Assembly (NCBI RefSeq): GCF_015674855.1
Contig: NZ_JADMLG010000025.1
Span: 19,556 to 83,555, forward strand
DNA from: Nocardia bovistercoris
GTDB taxonomy: Bacteria > Actinomycetota > Actinomycetes > Mycobacteriales > Mycobacteriaceae
DNA: 64,000 nt
Direction: 5' to 3'
The stretch's first letter is position 1; each line of letters starts with the position of its first letter. A program made the position numbers and the translations under genes. Below are positions 41,861-50,851 of the stretch, piece after piece. The notes under the pieces are model-generated. The model worked only from the letters and a program-made list of their open reading frames with translations. It searched no databases and was not told the origin of the DNA.

Positions 41861-43045
41861 TCAGCGGGCGTCCAATTCGGCCAGGCGGTACGCCATCAGG
41901 TGCCGGATTCTGGGGATGCGGGTCAGGGCCGAGAGCGCGGTATTGCGCGCGGTGCGCGCGGGTCGGGAACGCAGCGTGGCCACGCGGGTGATGCGATCGG
42001 TGAGGGCGACGACATCCCTGGCGATCGGACGCCGTGCCGCTTCGTAGGTGTCGAGCAGTTCCTCGGGTTCGCCCGCGAGGACCCGAGCAAGCAGCGGGCC
42101 GAGCGCGGCGGCGTCCTGGATGCCGGTGTTCATGCCCTGGCCGCCCGCCGGACTGTGCACGTGGGCGGCGTCGCCGACCAGCAGGACGCGGCCCGCGCGG
42201 TAGTGCTCGGCGAGCCGGTGGTGCACGCGGAAACGGGAACTCCACAGCACTTCGGTGATCTGCACCGGGCCGCCGGGCCCTCGGGCGTCCAGGACGGTCT
42301 GGATGTCGCGGGCGGTCGGTTCGGGGGCGGCCTCGTCCACGGTGGCGATGACGCGGTATCGGTTCGAACGGTTCCCGTCGGGGAGCGGGATCACGACGCT
42401 CACGCCCTGCGGTGACAGGTACAGCGCGACCTCTCTCCTGGCGACGGGCCAGGTCATGCGCACATCGGCCAGGATGAACGATTCGGGGTAGTCGCCGCCG
42501 ATGTACGCGATGCCCGCTTGCTCGCGCACCAGGCTGTGCATGCCGTCGGCGCCGATGACGTAGTCGGCGCGGAGGGTGCCGGGCGTATCCGAGGCGTCCA
42601 GATAGGCGACCGTCACGCGATCGGCGGTGCCCGCGAGTTCGGTGACCCGATACGGGCGGTGCACGTCGCCGCCCGCCGCGCGCAGGTGCTCGAGCAGTAC
42701 GGTTTCGGTCACGTCCTGTGGCGTTATGAGGGTGAAGGGATAGCGCGTCGGAAGGCCGTCGAAATCGACGGTGGCGATGGTGCTCGCGCGGTCGTGCACG
42801 GTGACCCGTGGCACAGTGAGCCCGCGCGCCACTAGGTCGGCCGTCGCGCCGAGCTCGTCCAGCACTTCCAGGGTGCGCGCGTGCACGACGGCGGCCCGCG
42901 AGGTGTTCGCCCCTTCGGCGAGTCGATCGAGCAGTACGAAGTCGACGCCCGCCGCCGCGAGGGTGATCGCCGCGGTGAGCCCGGCGGGTCCCGCGCCGAC
43001 GATGAGGACGTTCGTGGATTCCGGCAGCGGCTGGATGGTTGGCAT
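41861..43045 (-). CDS. FAD-dependent aromatic-type monooxygenase
   Basis: A 394-residue flavoprotein of the p-hydroxybenzoate-hydroxylase group from ATG 43045. Motifs: VLIVGAGPAGLTAAI (GxGxxG, residues 13-27), the DG motif YVIGADGMHSLVREQAG, and GRVLLVGDAAHVHSPAGGQGMNTGIQDA (GD motif, about 285-312). It lacks the C-terminal thioredoxin-like extension of phenol hydroxylases. Substrate unknown; not a recognised sterol-ring enzyme. Stands alone with its own terminator. Confidence 0.87.
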   Translation of the reverse strand: MPTIQPLPESTNVLIVGAGPAGLTAAITLAAAGVDFVLLDRLAEGANTSRAAVVHARTLEVLDELGATADLVARGLTVPRVTVHDRASTIATVDFDGLPTRYPFTLITPQDVTETVLLEHLRAAGGDVHRPYRVTELAGTADRVTVAYLDASDTPGTLRADYVIGADGMHSLVREQAGIAYIGGDYPESFILADVRMTWPVARREVALYLSPQGVSVVIPLPDGNRSNRYRVIATVDEAAPEPTARDIQTVLDARGPGGPVQITEVLWSSRFRVHHRLAEHYRAGRVLLVGDAAHVHSPAGGQGMNTGIQDAAALGPLLARVLAGEPEELLDTYEAARRPIARDVVALTDRITRVATLRSRPARTARNTALSALTRIPRIRHLMAYRLAELDAR

Positions 43046-43139
43046 GACGCCTCCCTCGATCAACGGCTGTTTGCAAACGCTCGCCACCACCACCGTAACC
43101 CCGCCCCCACCCTCCCGCGCTACCCCCGACCAGAGTTAA

Positions 43140-43153
43140 CTGAACTACTTCAG
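43140..43153. promoter_or_regulatory. Candidate operator of the toxin-antitoxin pair
   Basis: The inverted repeat CTGAA-CTAC-TTCAG sits inside AACTGAA...TTCAGAAGTT, 21 nt before the antitoxin ATG; typical for autoregulation by the antitoxin complex. Confidence 0.5.
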
Positions 43154-43174
43154 AAGTTGGGCTAGACTCGTGTT

Positions 43175-43651
43175 ATGACCGCGCGCGCCTTCCCGTTCAG
43201 TGATCTGATCCGCAAACAGACTGCGGTATTTCCCGCGCTCGCCGACGCAGACGTCGTCCTGGAACGCCGGGATGCCGAGAACTTGGTGCTGTCGAGGGCG
43301 GAGCGCTTCGAGGCCAAGGACGCGGCGGTCCGGTTGCTCGCGCGCACCGTCGCGATCATCGCGAAATCGAATCGCGGCCTGGCCGAAGATGTTTTCGCGC
43401 AGGAACTACCGTGGCTGACCTGGCTCCCTGAGGAAGGTCGCGTCGAGGCGGTCGCCGAACTGCTCGATCAGCTCATCGCGGGCGCCGCCACCGGCCTGTT
43501 CACCCCCTTCGCCCGCGACCTGATCGCCTGGCAGCACACCGCCGAAATCCACGCTCGCCCCGAACTCGCCCACCGCCTGGCAGGCCCGTTCGAAGAGCAC
43601 GATTTCACCGAGGTCTCCCGTCCCCTCGACGGTGACGATGAGACTGCGTAG
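43175..43651 (+). CDS. PHD-like antitoxin of a type II TA pair
   Basis: A 158-residue protein from ATG 43175. The first ~45 residues (ARAFPFSDLIRKQTAVFPALADADVVLERRDAENLVLSRA) have the prevent-host-death layout: a short strand, helix, then a strand pair. The remainder is a helical extension found in actinobacterial relatives as I remember them. It overlaps the next gene by 20 nt, the usual antitoxin-first arrangement. Confidence 0.7.
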   Translation: MTARAFPFSDLIRKQTAVFPALADADVVLERRDAENLVLSRAERFEAKDAAVRLLARTVAIIAKSNRGLAEDVFAQELPWLTWLPEEGRVEAVAELLDQLIAGAATGLFTPFARDLIAWQHTAEIHARPELAHRLAGPFEEHDFTEVSRPLDGDDETA

Positions 43652-43991
43652 AGGCGACGACATCCCGCGACCTCGACCATGGCGGGTGCTCGTGCACAAC
43701 CTGGACGCCGCGCGCGGGTGGTCGGATCTGCTTGCCCAGGTGCCGAACAATCTGGATCGGGCCTGGGTGGACATCACCGGCGATCCGAGGGACATGGGGA
43801 ATCCCTCTCGGCAGCACCGGCTCAAGTTCGACTTGAAGTCGATCAAACTGGGTGGCGTCGAGCTGGAGCAGTGGCAGTACGAGATCACCGGCGGCGGTCG
43901 GATCTGGTACGCGATCGATGACGAGAATCGCACCCTCTACATCACTCTCGCGGGCACCGGGCATCCGCGCCGGACCGATCGGCGGCGGTGA
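43632..43991 (+). CDS. RelE/ParE-like toxin candidate
   Basis: A 119-residue protein; ATG 43632 or 43638, both inside the antitoxin end. RVLVHNLDAARGWSDLLAQVPNNLDRAWVDI is a helical region; HRLKFDLKSIKLGGVELEQWQYEITGGGRIWYAIDDENRTLYITLAGTGHP has the strand pattern with RIWYAID...TLYIT seen in RelE-fold toxins (the final strand pair before GHP). Assignment rests on fold pattern plus gene arrangement. Confidence 0.68.
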   Translation: MTMRLRRGDDIPRPRPWRVLVHNLDAARGWSDLLAQVPNNLDRAWVDITGDPRDMGNPSRQHRLKFDLKSIKLGGVELEQWQYEITGGGRIWYAIDDENRTLYITLAGTGHPRRTDRRR

Positions 43992-44015
43992 CGCGATCGG
44001 GGTGCCCGGCGGGGG

Positions 44016-45122
44016 TCAGGGGGTTGGGTCGGCGAGGAGGGCGCCGAGGGCTTGGAGGTGGTCGGGGGCGGGGCCGAGGGCGAATTCGTTGTGTTTGGCG
44101 GCGGTGAAGTAGTTGTGGGCTATGTGGTCGCGGTCTATGCCTACGCCGCCGTGGATGTGGACGAGGGTGTGGGCGACTCGGTGGCCCGCGTCGGCGGCCC
44201 AGAATTTGGCGGTGTGGACGGCTTCGGCGGCGGGGAGGCGTTCGGCCAGGCGCCAGGCGGCTTGGGTTACGGCCAGGCGCAGGCCTTGGACGTCGATGTA
44301 GGCGTCGGCGAGGCGTTGGGCCACGGCTTGGAACGAGCCGATGGGTTTGCCGAATTGTTCGCGTTCGCGGGCGTATTCGGCGACGAGGTCGAGTGCCTTC
44401 TCCAGAGTGCCGAGCTGTTGGGCGGCGAGACCGGTCCAGGCGCGGGTCAGGATCCAGTCGAGGATTTCGGCGCCTCGGTCCACGGAAGCGATCAAATCGG
44501 CCGGGGTGTCGGTGAATTCGAGTTCGAACTCGGGGCCGAGGTCGACGACCTGCTCGGCGGTCCGACGCACGGACGGGTCGGAGGCGTCGACCAGGAAGAG
44601 GGCGGGCGCGCCGGATACGTTTGCGGACACCAGGATTCGGGCGGCGCGGTCGGCGTACGGGACGGTGATCTTCGTCCCGGTCAGCCGCCAGCCCGCATCG
44701 GTCTCCCGCGCGACGGTGGCGGGCGCGCCGAGTTCCCAGTTGCGTTCCTCCGACAGCGCGGCGGTCAGGATCACCGCACCGCTGCCCGCCTGTTCGGCCG
44801 GCTCACGCTGCGCGGCGTCGCCGAAGGTCGCCAACGCGCCCGCGCCGACGACGATCGACCACAGATACGGCACGGCGGCCACCGACTTGCCGAGTTCACG
44901 CAGGACGGCGCTCTGCTCGAGGATCCCGAACCCGCCGCCGCCCACGGTCTCGGGCAGCGCGGCGGCCAGTACTCCGGTGTCGGCCAACGCTTTCCAGAGC
45001 GCGTCGTCGAATCGACCCGCGACGTCGAGTTCGCGCAGCCGGTCGGCGGTGACGAGTTTCCCTGTGACCTCGGCGGTCAGGCGGCCCAGATCGTTCTGCG
45101 CCTCGGTCGGTGTGAAATCCAT
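44016..45122 (-). CDS. fadE27: Acyl-CoA dehydrogenase ChsE5/FadE27
   Basis: A 368-residue acyl-CoA dehydrogenase subunit from ATG 45122 (DFTPTEAQNDLGRLTAEV). REQFGKPIGSFQAVAQRLADAYIDVQ is the FAD-contact motif and HIHGGVGIDRDHIAHNYFTAAKHNEFALG the C-terminal end. It is the partner of FadE26 in the ChsE4-ChsE5 heterotetramer that desaturates steroid side-chain CoA esters. Second gene of the fadE26-fadE27 unit; fadD17, which follows in M. tuberculosis, is absent. Confidence 0.9.
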   Translation of the reverse strand: MDFTPTEAQNDLGRLTAEVTGKLVTADRLRELDVAGRFDDALWKALADTGVLAAALPETVGGGGFGILEQSAVLRELGKSVAAVPYLWSIVVGAGALATFGDAAQREPAEQAGSGAVILTAALSEERNWELGAPATVARETDAGWRLTGTKITVPYADRAARILVSANVSGAPALFLVDASDPSVRRTAEQVVDLGPEFELEFTDTPADLIASVDRGAEILDWILTRAWTGLAAQQLGTLEKALDLVAEYAREREQFGKPIGSFQAVAQRLADAYIDVQGLRLAVTQAAWRLAERLPAAEAVHTAKFWAADAGHRVAHTLVHIHGGVGIDRDHIAHNYFTAAKHNEFALGPAPDHLQALGALLADPTP

Positions 45123-45144
45123 GGTGATGAACCAGCTTTCGAAG

Positions 45145-46338
<1,194 letters not shown>

Positions 46339-46391
46339 GGGGAGGTCTCCAGCTGTCGTCGGATCTGTTGATCCGATGATTGCATATTGAC

Positions 46392-46405
46392 TGAAACATG
46401 TTCCA
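46392..46405. promoter_or_regulatory. KstR operator between fadE26 and fdxD
   Basis: TGAAACATGTTCCA matches TnnAACnnGTTnnA fully; it lies in the divergent promoter region of fadE26 and the ferredoxin. Confidence 0.85.
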
Positions 46406-46491
46406 GTATTGACCACCGATTCGGCGGGTGGCCGCGCACGCGATCCGACCGGCTCGTAGACTCGGAACAGACGTGTCGGTAAGGAGTTCTC

Positions 46492-46680
46492 ATGAAGGTC
46501 ACGGTCGATCTCGATCAGTGCGAAGCGAATGGAATCTGCGTCGGATTCGCGCCCGACGTGTTCGAACTCGATGACGACGACCAGCTGCACATTCTGACGT
46601 CCGAGGTGCCGGAGAATCTGCGCGCCGAAGTCGAGGACGCGGTCGCCCAGTGCCCGAAGGCGGCGCTCAAACTGGAGTGA
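46492..46680 (+). CDS. fdxD: Small 3Fe-4S-type ferredoxin
   Basis: A 62-residue acidic ferredoxin with AAGGAG upstream. Cluster ligands C10, C16 and C54 follow the C-x5-C...C-P pattern of single-cluster 3Fe-4S ferredoxins that feed actinobacterial P450s; the variable residue between the first two Cys is Asn13. By synteny (fdxD-hsd4A-yrbE4A) it is the Rv3503c equivalent; Cyp125 is a plausible electron acceptor. Confidence 0.9.
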   Translation: MKVTVDLDQCEANGICVGFAPDVFELDDDDQLHILTSEVPENLRAEVEDAVAQCPKAALKLE

Positions 46681-46698
46681 GCTGTGCTTGCTCAATAT

Positions 46699-46712
46699 AG
46701 GAACACGTTCTA
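46699..46712. promoter_or_regulatory. KstR operator upstream of the hsd4A unit
   Basis: AGGAACACGTTCTA matches except at the first base. Its end overlaps a TAAAGT hexamer (46711-46716), which lies 6 nt before a GTG at 46723 that opens a short leader frame. Confidence 0.75.
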
Positions 46713-46722
46713 AAGTCGGGCC

Positions 46723-46803
46723 GTGAACGAGCTATCACCGCCATTCGGCAACAGGATGGGCGGCGCGTACGGCGCCGCCGTGAACAGCGAGGCCGTGTCG
46801 TGA
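46723..46803 (+). CDS. Possible 26-residue leader peptide before hsd4A
   Basis: GTG 46723 stands 6 nt after the TAAAGT -10 element, where a leaderless mRNA would begin. The frame encodes 26 residues (NELSPPFGNRMGG, then AYGAAVNSEAVS) and its TGA overlaps the hsd4A start as GTGA. It is out of frame with hsd4A. Ribosomes entering at the 5' end would be delivered to the hsd4A start, which has no clear ribosome-binding site. No homology known to me; could be chance. Confidence 0.45.
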   Translation: MNELSPPFGNRMGGAYGAAVNSEAVS

Positions 46804-47705
46804 GCGCCCCCGGAGTGGATCTCAGCGGTCTTGTGGCGATCGTCACCGGCGCGGGTTCGGGGCTCGGCAAGGCCGAGGCGCTCGCGCTCGCGGCCGCGGG
46901 CGCGTCGGTGGTCGTGAACGATCTGACCGAGAACGACGCCGTCGCCGAAACCATGGCCGAGATCAGGGGCCTGGGCGCGAAGGCCGAATTCGTCGGCGGC
47001 AGCATCGCGGAGCGGGCCACCGCCGATGCCTTGATCGCCACGGCGAGTTCGGCGTTCGGCAGTGTCGACATCGTCGTCAACAACGCGGGCATCACCCGCG
47101 ACAAGATGCTGTTCAACATGACCGACGAGGATTTCGACGCGGTGCTCGCGGTACATCTGCGCGGGCATTTCCTGCTGACCCGCAATGCCGCCGCCTACTG
47201 GCGCGCCAAGTCGAAGGAAGCCGACGCGCCCGTCTACGGCAGTCTGATCAACACCGCCTCCGAGGCCGCACTGCTCGGCCCGCCCGGACAGGCCAACTAC
47301 GGCGCCGCCAAGGCCGGTATCACCGCGCTGACCCTGTCCGCCTCGCGCGGGTTGTCCCGGATCGGCGTGCGCGCCAACGCGATCGCGCCCCGCGCGCGGA
47401 CCGCCATGACCGAGGCGGTCTTCACCGCGGCGCCCGAGGACGCCGTCGATCCGATGTCGCCGGATCACGTCGCGCGGCTTGTCACCTATCTGGCCTCGCC
47501 CGCGGCGGACAAGGTCTCCGGCCAGTTCTTCGTCGTCTACGGCCCGATGGTGGCGCTGATGGCGGCGCCGGTGGTGGAACAGCGCTTCGACGCCACCGGT
47601 GACCAGTGGAGTCTGGACGGTCTCGCCGACACGCTCGGCGGTTATTTCGCCGATCGGCCCGCCGATCGGACCTTCTCGGCGTTCTCGCTGCGCGATCTCG
47701 GCTGA
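46800..47705 (+). CDS. hsd4A: Steroid 17-beta/22-hydroxyacyl-CoA dehydrogenase Hsd4A
   Basis: A 301-residue SDR from GTG 46800. TGAGSGLGKAEALALAAAGASVVVND, IVVNNAGITRDKMLFNM and LINTASEAALLGPPGQANYGAAKAG give the full SDR signature. Hsd4A dehydrogenates the hydroxylated steroid side-chain CoA ester and acts as a 17-beta-HSD. It lies between fdxD and mce4, as Rv3502c, but has its own KstR promoter and a strong terminator before yrbE4A. Confidence 0.92.
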   Translation: MSAPGVDLSGLVAIVTGAGSGLGKAEALALAAAGASVVVNDLTENDAVAETMAEIRGLGAKAEFVGGSIAERATADALIATASSAFGSVDIVVNNAGITRDKMLFNMTDEDFDAVLAVHLRGHFLLTRNAAAYWRAKSKEADAPVYGSLINTASEAALLGPPGQANYGAAKAGITALTLSASRGLSRIGVRANAIAPRARTAMTEAVFTAAPEDAVDPMSPDHVARLVTYLASPAADKVSGQFFVVYGPMVALMAAPVVEQRFDATGDQWSLDGLADTLGGYFADRPADRTFSAFSLRDLG

Positions 47706-47707
47706 CG

Positions 47708-47737
47708 GCGAACCGATGGCGGGTGCCATCGGTTCGC
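47708..47737 (+). terminator. Hairpin terminator after hsd4A
   Basis: Perfect 13-base arms GCGAACCGATGGC and GCCATCGGTTCGC with tetraloop GGGT, 2 nt past the stop. Confidence 0.85.
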
Positions 47738-47837
47738 TACTGATCAGTTGCCCAGTTCTTGATCCATGCTCTCCCGCTTGGTAGAACATGGGAGTCTGAT
47801 GTGCGCCGCCTCACATCTCGAGGGGCGGCCACACTTC

Positions 47838-47851
47838 TGGTACGTGTTCCA
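47838..47851. promoter_or_regulatory. KstR-like site 1 of the mce4 promoter
   Basis: TGGTACGTGTTCCA, one mismatch (TAC for AAC) to TnnAACnnGTTnnA; 154 nt upstream of yrbE4A. Confidence 0.55.
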
Positions 47852-47914
47852 AATAAATGAGCAAGTTACTCGAAATTCATGCCCCGAAGTGGGGAAAAGC
47901 GCCTCGCAAGTGAA

Positions 47915-47928
47915 ATGAACATGTTCTA
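47915..47928. promoter_or_regulatory. KstR-like site 2 of the mce4 promoter
   Basis: ATGAACATGTTCTA has the perfect GAACATGTTC core, with only the first base off consensus. It is 77 nt upstream of yrbE4A and probably overlaps the -10 region (TCTAAT). Confidence 0.75.
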
Positions 47929-48004
47929 ATCGTTCCGGCTACGCCGCTCGCAAGGGGGGCGTGTCGTGGATAACACGAGCACGTTTGAGCTAGGAGGATC
48001 GCGA

Positions 48005-48769
48005 ATGAACGAGGTCCTTGCCGTGCCACTGCGGGCAGTGGGCGGATTCTTCGAACTCACCGCCGCCGTCGCCCGCGCGAGCATCCGCCGCCCCTTCCAA
48101 GCCCGCGAATTCATCGACCAGTCCTGGTTCATCGCGCGGGTATCGCTCGTGCCGACCCTGCTGGTCGCCATCCCGTTCACCGTGCTGGTGAGCTTCACGC
48201 TGAATATCCTGCTGCGCGAGATCGGCGCCGCCGACCTCAGCGGAGCGGGCGCGGCATTCGGCGCGGTCACCCAGGTCGGCCCCATCGTCACCGTGCTCAT
48301 CGTGGCCGGTGCGGGCGCCACCGCCATCTGCGCCGACCTCGGCGCGCGCACCATCCGCGAGGAGATCGACGCCATGCGGGTACTGGGCATCGACCCGGTG
48401 CAGCGCCTGGTCGTGCCACGCGTGCTGGCCTCGATGTTCGTCGCGCTCATGCTCAACGGCCTGGTCTGCACCATCGGCATCCTCGGCGGCTTCCTGTTCT
48501 CGGTGCTGCTCCAGGACGTCAACCCCGGCGCCTTCGTCAACGGCATCACGCTGCTGACACACCTGCCGGAGCTGGTCATCTCCGAGGTCAAGGCCGGATT
48601 GTTCGGTCTGATAGCCGGACTCGTCGCCTGCTATCTCGGACTGAACGTCAGGGGCGGGCCGAAGAGCGTCGGCGACGCGGTCAACCAGACCGTCGTCTTC
48701 TCCTTCATGGCGCTGTTCGTGGTCAATGTGGTCGTGACCGCGGTCGGCATCAAGTTCACGGTGCGGTGA
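48005..48769 (+). CDS. yrbE4A: Mce4 permease YrbE4A
   Basis: A 254-residue MlaE-type permease from ATG 48005, with AGGAGG 6 nt upstream. About five hydrophobic segments; LGARTIREEIDAMRVLGIDPVQRLVVPRVLA is the conserved cytoplasmic loop that contacts the ATPase. First gene of the ten-gene Mce4 sterol-import operon (48005-58202); the ATPase (MceG) is encoded elsewhere. Ends 3 nt before yrbE4B. Confidence 0.94.
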   Translation: MNEVLAVPLRAVGGFFELTAAVARASIRRPFQAREFIDQSWFIARVSLVPTLLVAIPFTVLVSFTLNILLREIGAADLSGAGAAFGAVTQVGPIVTVLIVAGAGATAICADLGARTIREEIDAMRVLGIDPVQRLVVPRVLASMFVALMLNGLVCTIGILGGFLFSVLLQDVNPGAFVNGITLLTHLPELVISEVKAGLFGLIAGLVACYLGLNVRGGPKSVGDAVNQTVVFSFMALFVVNVVVTAVGIKFTVR

Positions 48770-48772
48770 CCC

Positions 48773-49624
48773 ATGGCCTTCGTGATCCAGTCCCGGTTCC
48801 CTCGGACCGCGCGCCGTGTGCGCCGGGCCTCGAACTCCCTCGACTCCCTCGGCAGACACGCGGTCTTCTACGGGCGGACCATCGCGTCGATACCGCGCGC
48901 AGTCGTGCACTACCGGACCGAGACCATCCGGCTCGTCGCCGAGATCAGCATGGGCACCGGCGCGCTCGCCGTGATCGGCGGCACCGTCGTCATCGTCGGC
49001 TTCCTGACCCTGTTCACCGGCGGCACCATCGCGGTCCAGGGCTACAGCTCACTCGGCAATATCGGCATCGAGGCGCTCACCGGCTTCTTCTCGGCCTTCA
49101 TCAACGTGCGTATCGCCGCGCCGGTGATCTCCGGCATCGGACTCGCCGCGACCATCGGCGCCGGATCCACCGCCCAGTTGGGCGCCATGCGGGTGGCCGA
49201 GGAGATCGACGCCCTCGAATCCATGGCCATCCGACCGGTGCCGTATCTGGTTGGCACCAGGGTGCTCGCGGGCATGATCGCGATCATCCCGCTCTACGCG
49301 CTCGCGGTGATCGCCTCGTTCCTGGCCGCCCGCTTCGCGACGGTGGTCATTTACGGCCAGTCATCGGGCGTTTACGACCATTACTTCTCCACGTTCCTGA
49401 TTCCGAGCGATATTCTCTGGTCATTCGCGCAGGCGATCTTCATGGCTCTCGCGGTGATGATGATCCACACGTATTACGGCTACAACGCCGCCGGCGGTCC
49501 GGTTGGCGTGGGTATCGCGGTCGGTAACGCGGTGCGGGCCTCACTGGTCGCGGTCGTGACGGTGACGCTGTTGATCTCGCTGGCCATCTACGGAACCTCG
49601 GGCAACTTCCATCTCTCCGGGTAA
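48773..49624 (+). CDS. yrbE4B: Mce4 permease YrbE4B
   Basis: A 283-residue MlaE-type permease from ATG 48773, with multiple membrane segments and the QLGAMRVAEEIDALESMAIRPVPYLVGTRVLAG loop equivalent to YrbE4A's. Together they form the inner-membrane channel pair of Mce4. Followed 6 nt later by mce4A. Confidence 0.94.
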   Translation: MAFVIQSRFPRTARRVRRASNSLDSLGRHAVFYGRTIASIPRAVVHYRTETIRLVAEISMGTGALAVIGGTVVIVGFLTLFTGGTIAVQGYSSLGNIGIEALTGFFSAFINVRIAAPVISGIGLAATIGAGSTAQLGAMRVAEEIDALESMAIRPVPYLVGTRVLAGMIAIIPLYALAVIASFLAARFATVVIYGQSSGVYDHYFSTFLIPSDILWSFAQAIFMALAVMMIHTYYGYNAAGGPVGVGIAVGNAVRASLVAVVTVTLLISLAIYGTSGNFHLSG

Positions 49625-49630
49625 AGCGAT

Positions 49631-50851
49631 ATGGCGGATTCGAAGCATTCTGAAGAAAGCGTTGTGAACGCGTTGCGCGACGGGCTCGGTGTGAAAGCGG
49701 CGGGTCTGGCGCTGGTCCTCGTCGTGGTCGCGCTCGTCGCGATCGCATTGGTGATGTTCGTCGGCGGATTCACCCCGACCGCGACCGTGTTGGTGCAGGC
49801 CCCGCGCAGTGGGCTCGTGCTGGACACCGACGCGAAGGTGAAGGTGCGCGGGGCCGAGATCGGTCGGGTGGTCGCGGTGGACACCGGCGGCGACGGCGCG
49901 TTGCTCCGTCTCGAGATAGCTCCTGACAAGTTGCGTCTGGTGCCGTCGAATGTCGGCGTGGATATCCGGTCGACCACTGTGTTCGGGGCCAAATACGTGA
50001 ACTTCGTCATTCCCGATAATCCGTCGCCGACCCCGCTGAAACCGGGGTCGATCGTTTCGGCCACGCGGGTCACCGTCGAATTCAATACGCTGTTCCAGCG
50101 GCTTTCGGATGTGCTGGCCCAGGTCGAGCCGCAGAAATTGAACGCGACCATGGCCGCGCTCGGCGAGGCGCTCGACGGACGCGGACAGCGAACGGGCGAA
50201 CTGCTTTCCGACAGCGACCGGTACCTGCGCGAGATCAATCCGTATCTGCCGACGCTGCGCGCGGATCTGGCATCGACCACGGCGGTCACCGATATCTATT
50301 CCGAGTCCGCCGACGACCTGCTGCGCACCGCCGACAATGCCACGTTCGTGGGTCGGACTCTCGTGGACGAGCGAGCGGGACTGGACACCGTGCTGGCCAA
50401 CGTGATCGGGCTCGGCGACACGGCGGGCGCGGTGCTGCGGCAGAACGAGACCGACCTGACCGCCTCGCTCGCACTGCTGCGCCCGACCACGGCGCTGCTC
50501 GCCGCCTACGGTCCGGCGCTGGGCTGCGTGATCGACGGCGTCGGCGGTCTTATGCCGTTGGCCGAGCGGATCTTCGGCGGCGTGCTGCCCGGCATCGGCA
50601 TGAACACCAACTTCATGGCCGGTTCGCCGCCCTACACCTACCCCGACGACCTGCCGAAGGTGAACGCCACCGGCGGCCCGCACTGTGACGGCGTGGTGGA
50701 CCGGGCGCCCGGCAGCCACGCGGACTATCTCGTCACCGACACCAGTCAGGGGGCGCCGTACGTGCCGAGTACGAGACCGACCACGCTCAACGATCCGCCG
50801 CGGGTGTTCCAGGTGCTGTTCGCCGGGCTGCCGGGAACGGGGGCGCCGTGA
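49631..50851 (+). CDS. mce4A: Mce4A, Mce-family protein
   Basis: A 406-residue protein with one N-terminal membrane segment (VKAAGLALVLVVVALVAIALVMFVGG, about residues 20-45), then the Mce/MlaD beta domain (SGLVLDTDAKVKVRGAEIGRVVAVDTGG) and a long helical tail with coiled-coil character. The six Mce proteins A-F form the extracytoplasmic sterol conduit. Overlaps mce4B by 4 nt. Confidence 0.93.
   Translation: MADSKHSEESVVNALRDGLGVKAAGLALVLVVVALVAIALVMFVGGFTPTATVLVQAPRSGLVLDTDAKVKVRGAEIGRVVAVDTGGDGALLRLEIAPDKLRLVPSNVGVDIRSTTVFGAKYVNFVIPDNPSPTPLKPGSIVSATRVTVEFNTLFQRLSDVLAQVEPQKLNATMAALGEALDGRGQRTGELLSDSDRYLREINPYLPTLRADLASTTAVTDIYSESADDLLRTADNATFVGRTLVDERAGLDTVLANVIGLGDTAGAVLRQNETDLTASLALLRPTTALLAAYGPALGCVIDGVGGLMPLAERIFGGVLPGIGMNTNFMAGSPPYTYPDDLPKVNATGGPHCDGVVDRAPGSHADYLVTDTSQGAPYVPSTRPTTLNDPPRVFQVLFAGLPGTGAP

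Noticed and set aside
47938..48004. Upstream start for YrbE4A at 47966
   Set aside because: ATG 48005 has an AGGAGG box at ideal distance; the upstream frame is part of the leader.
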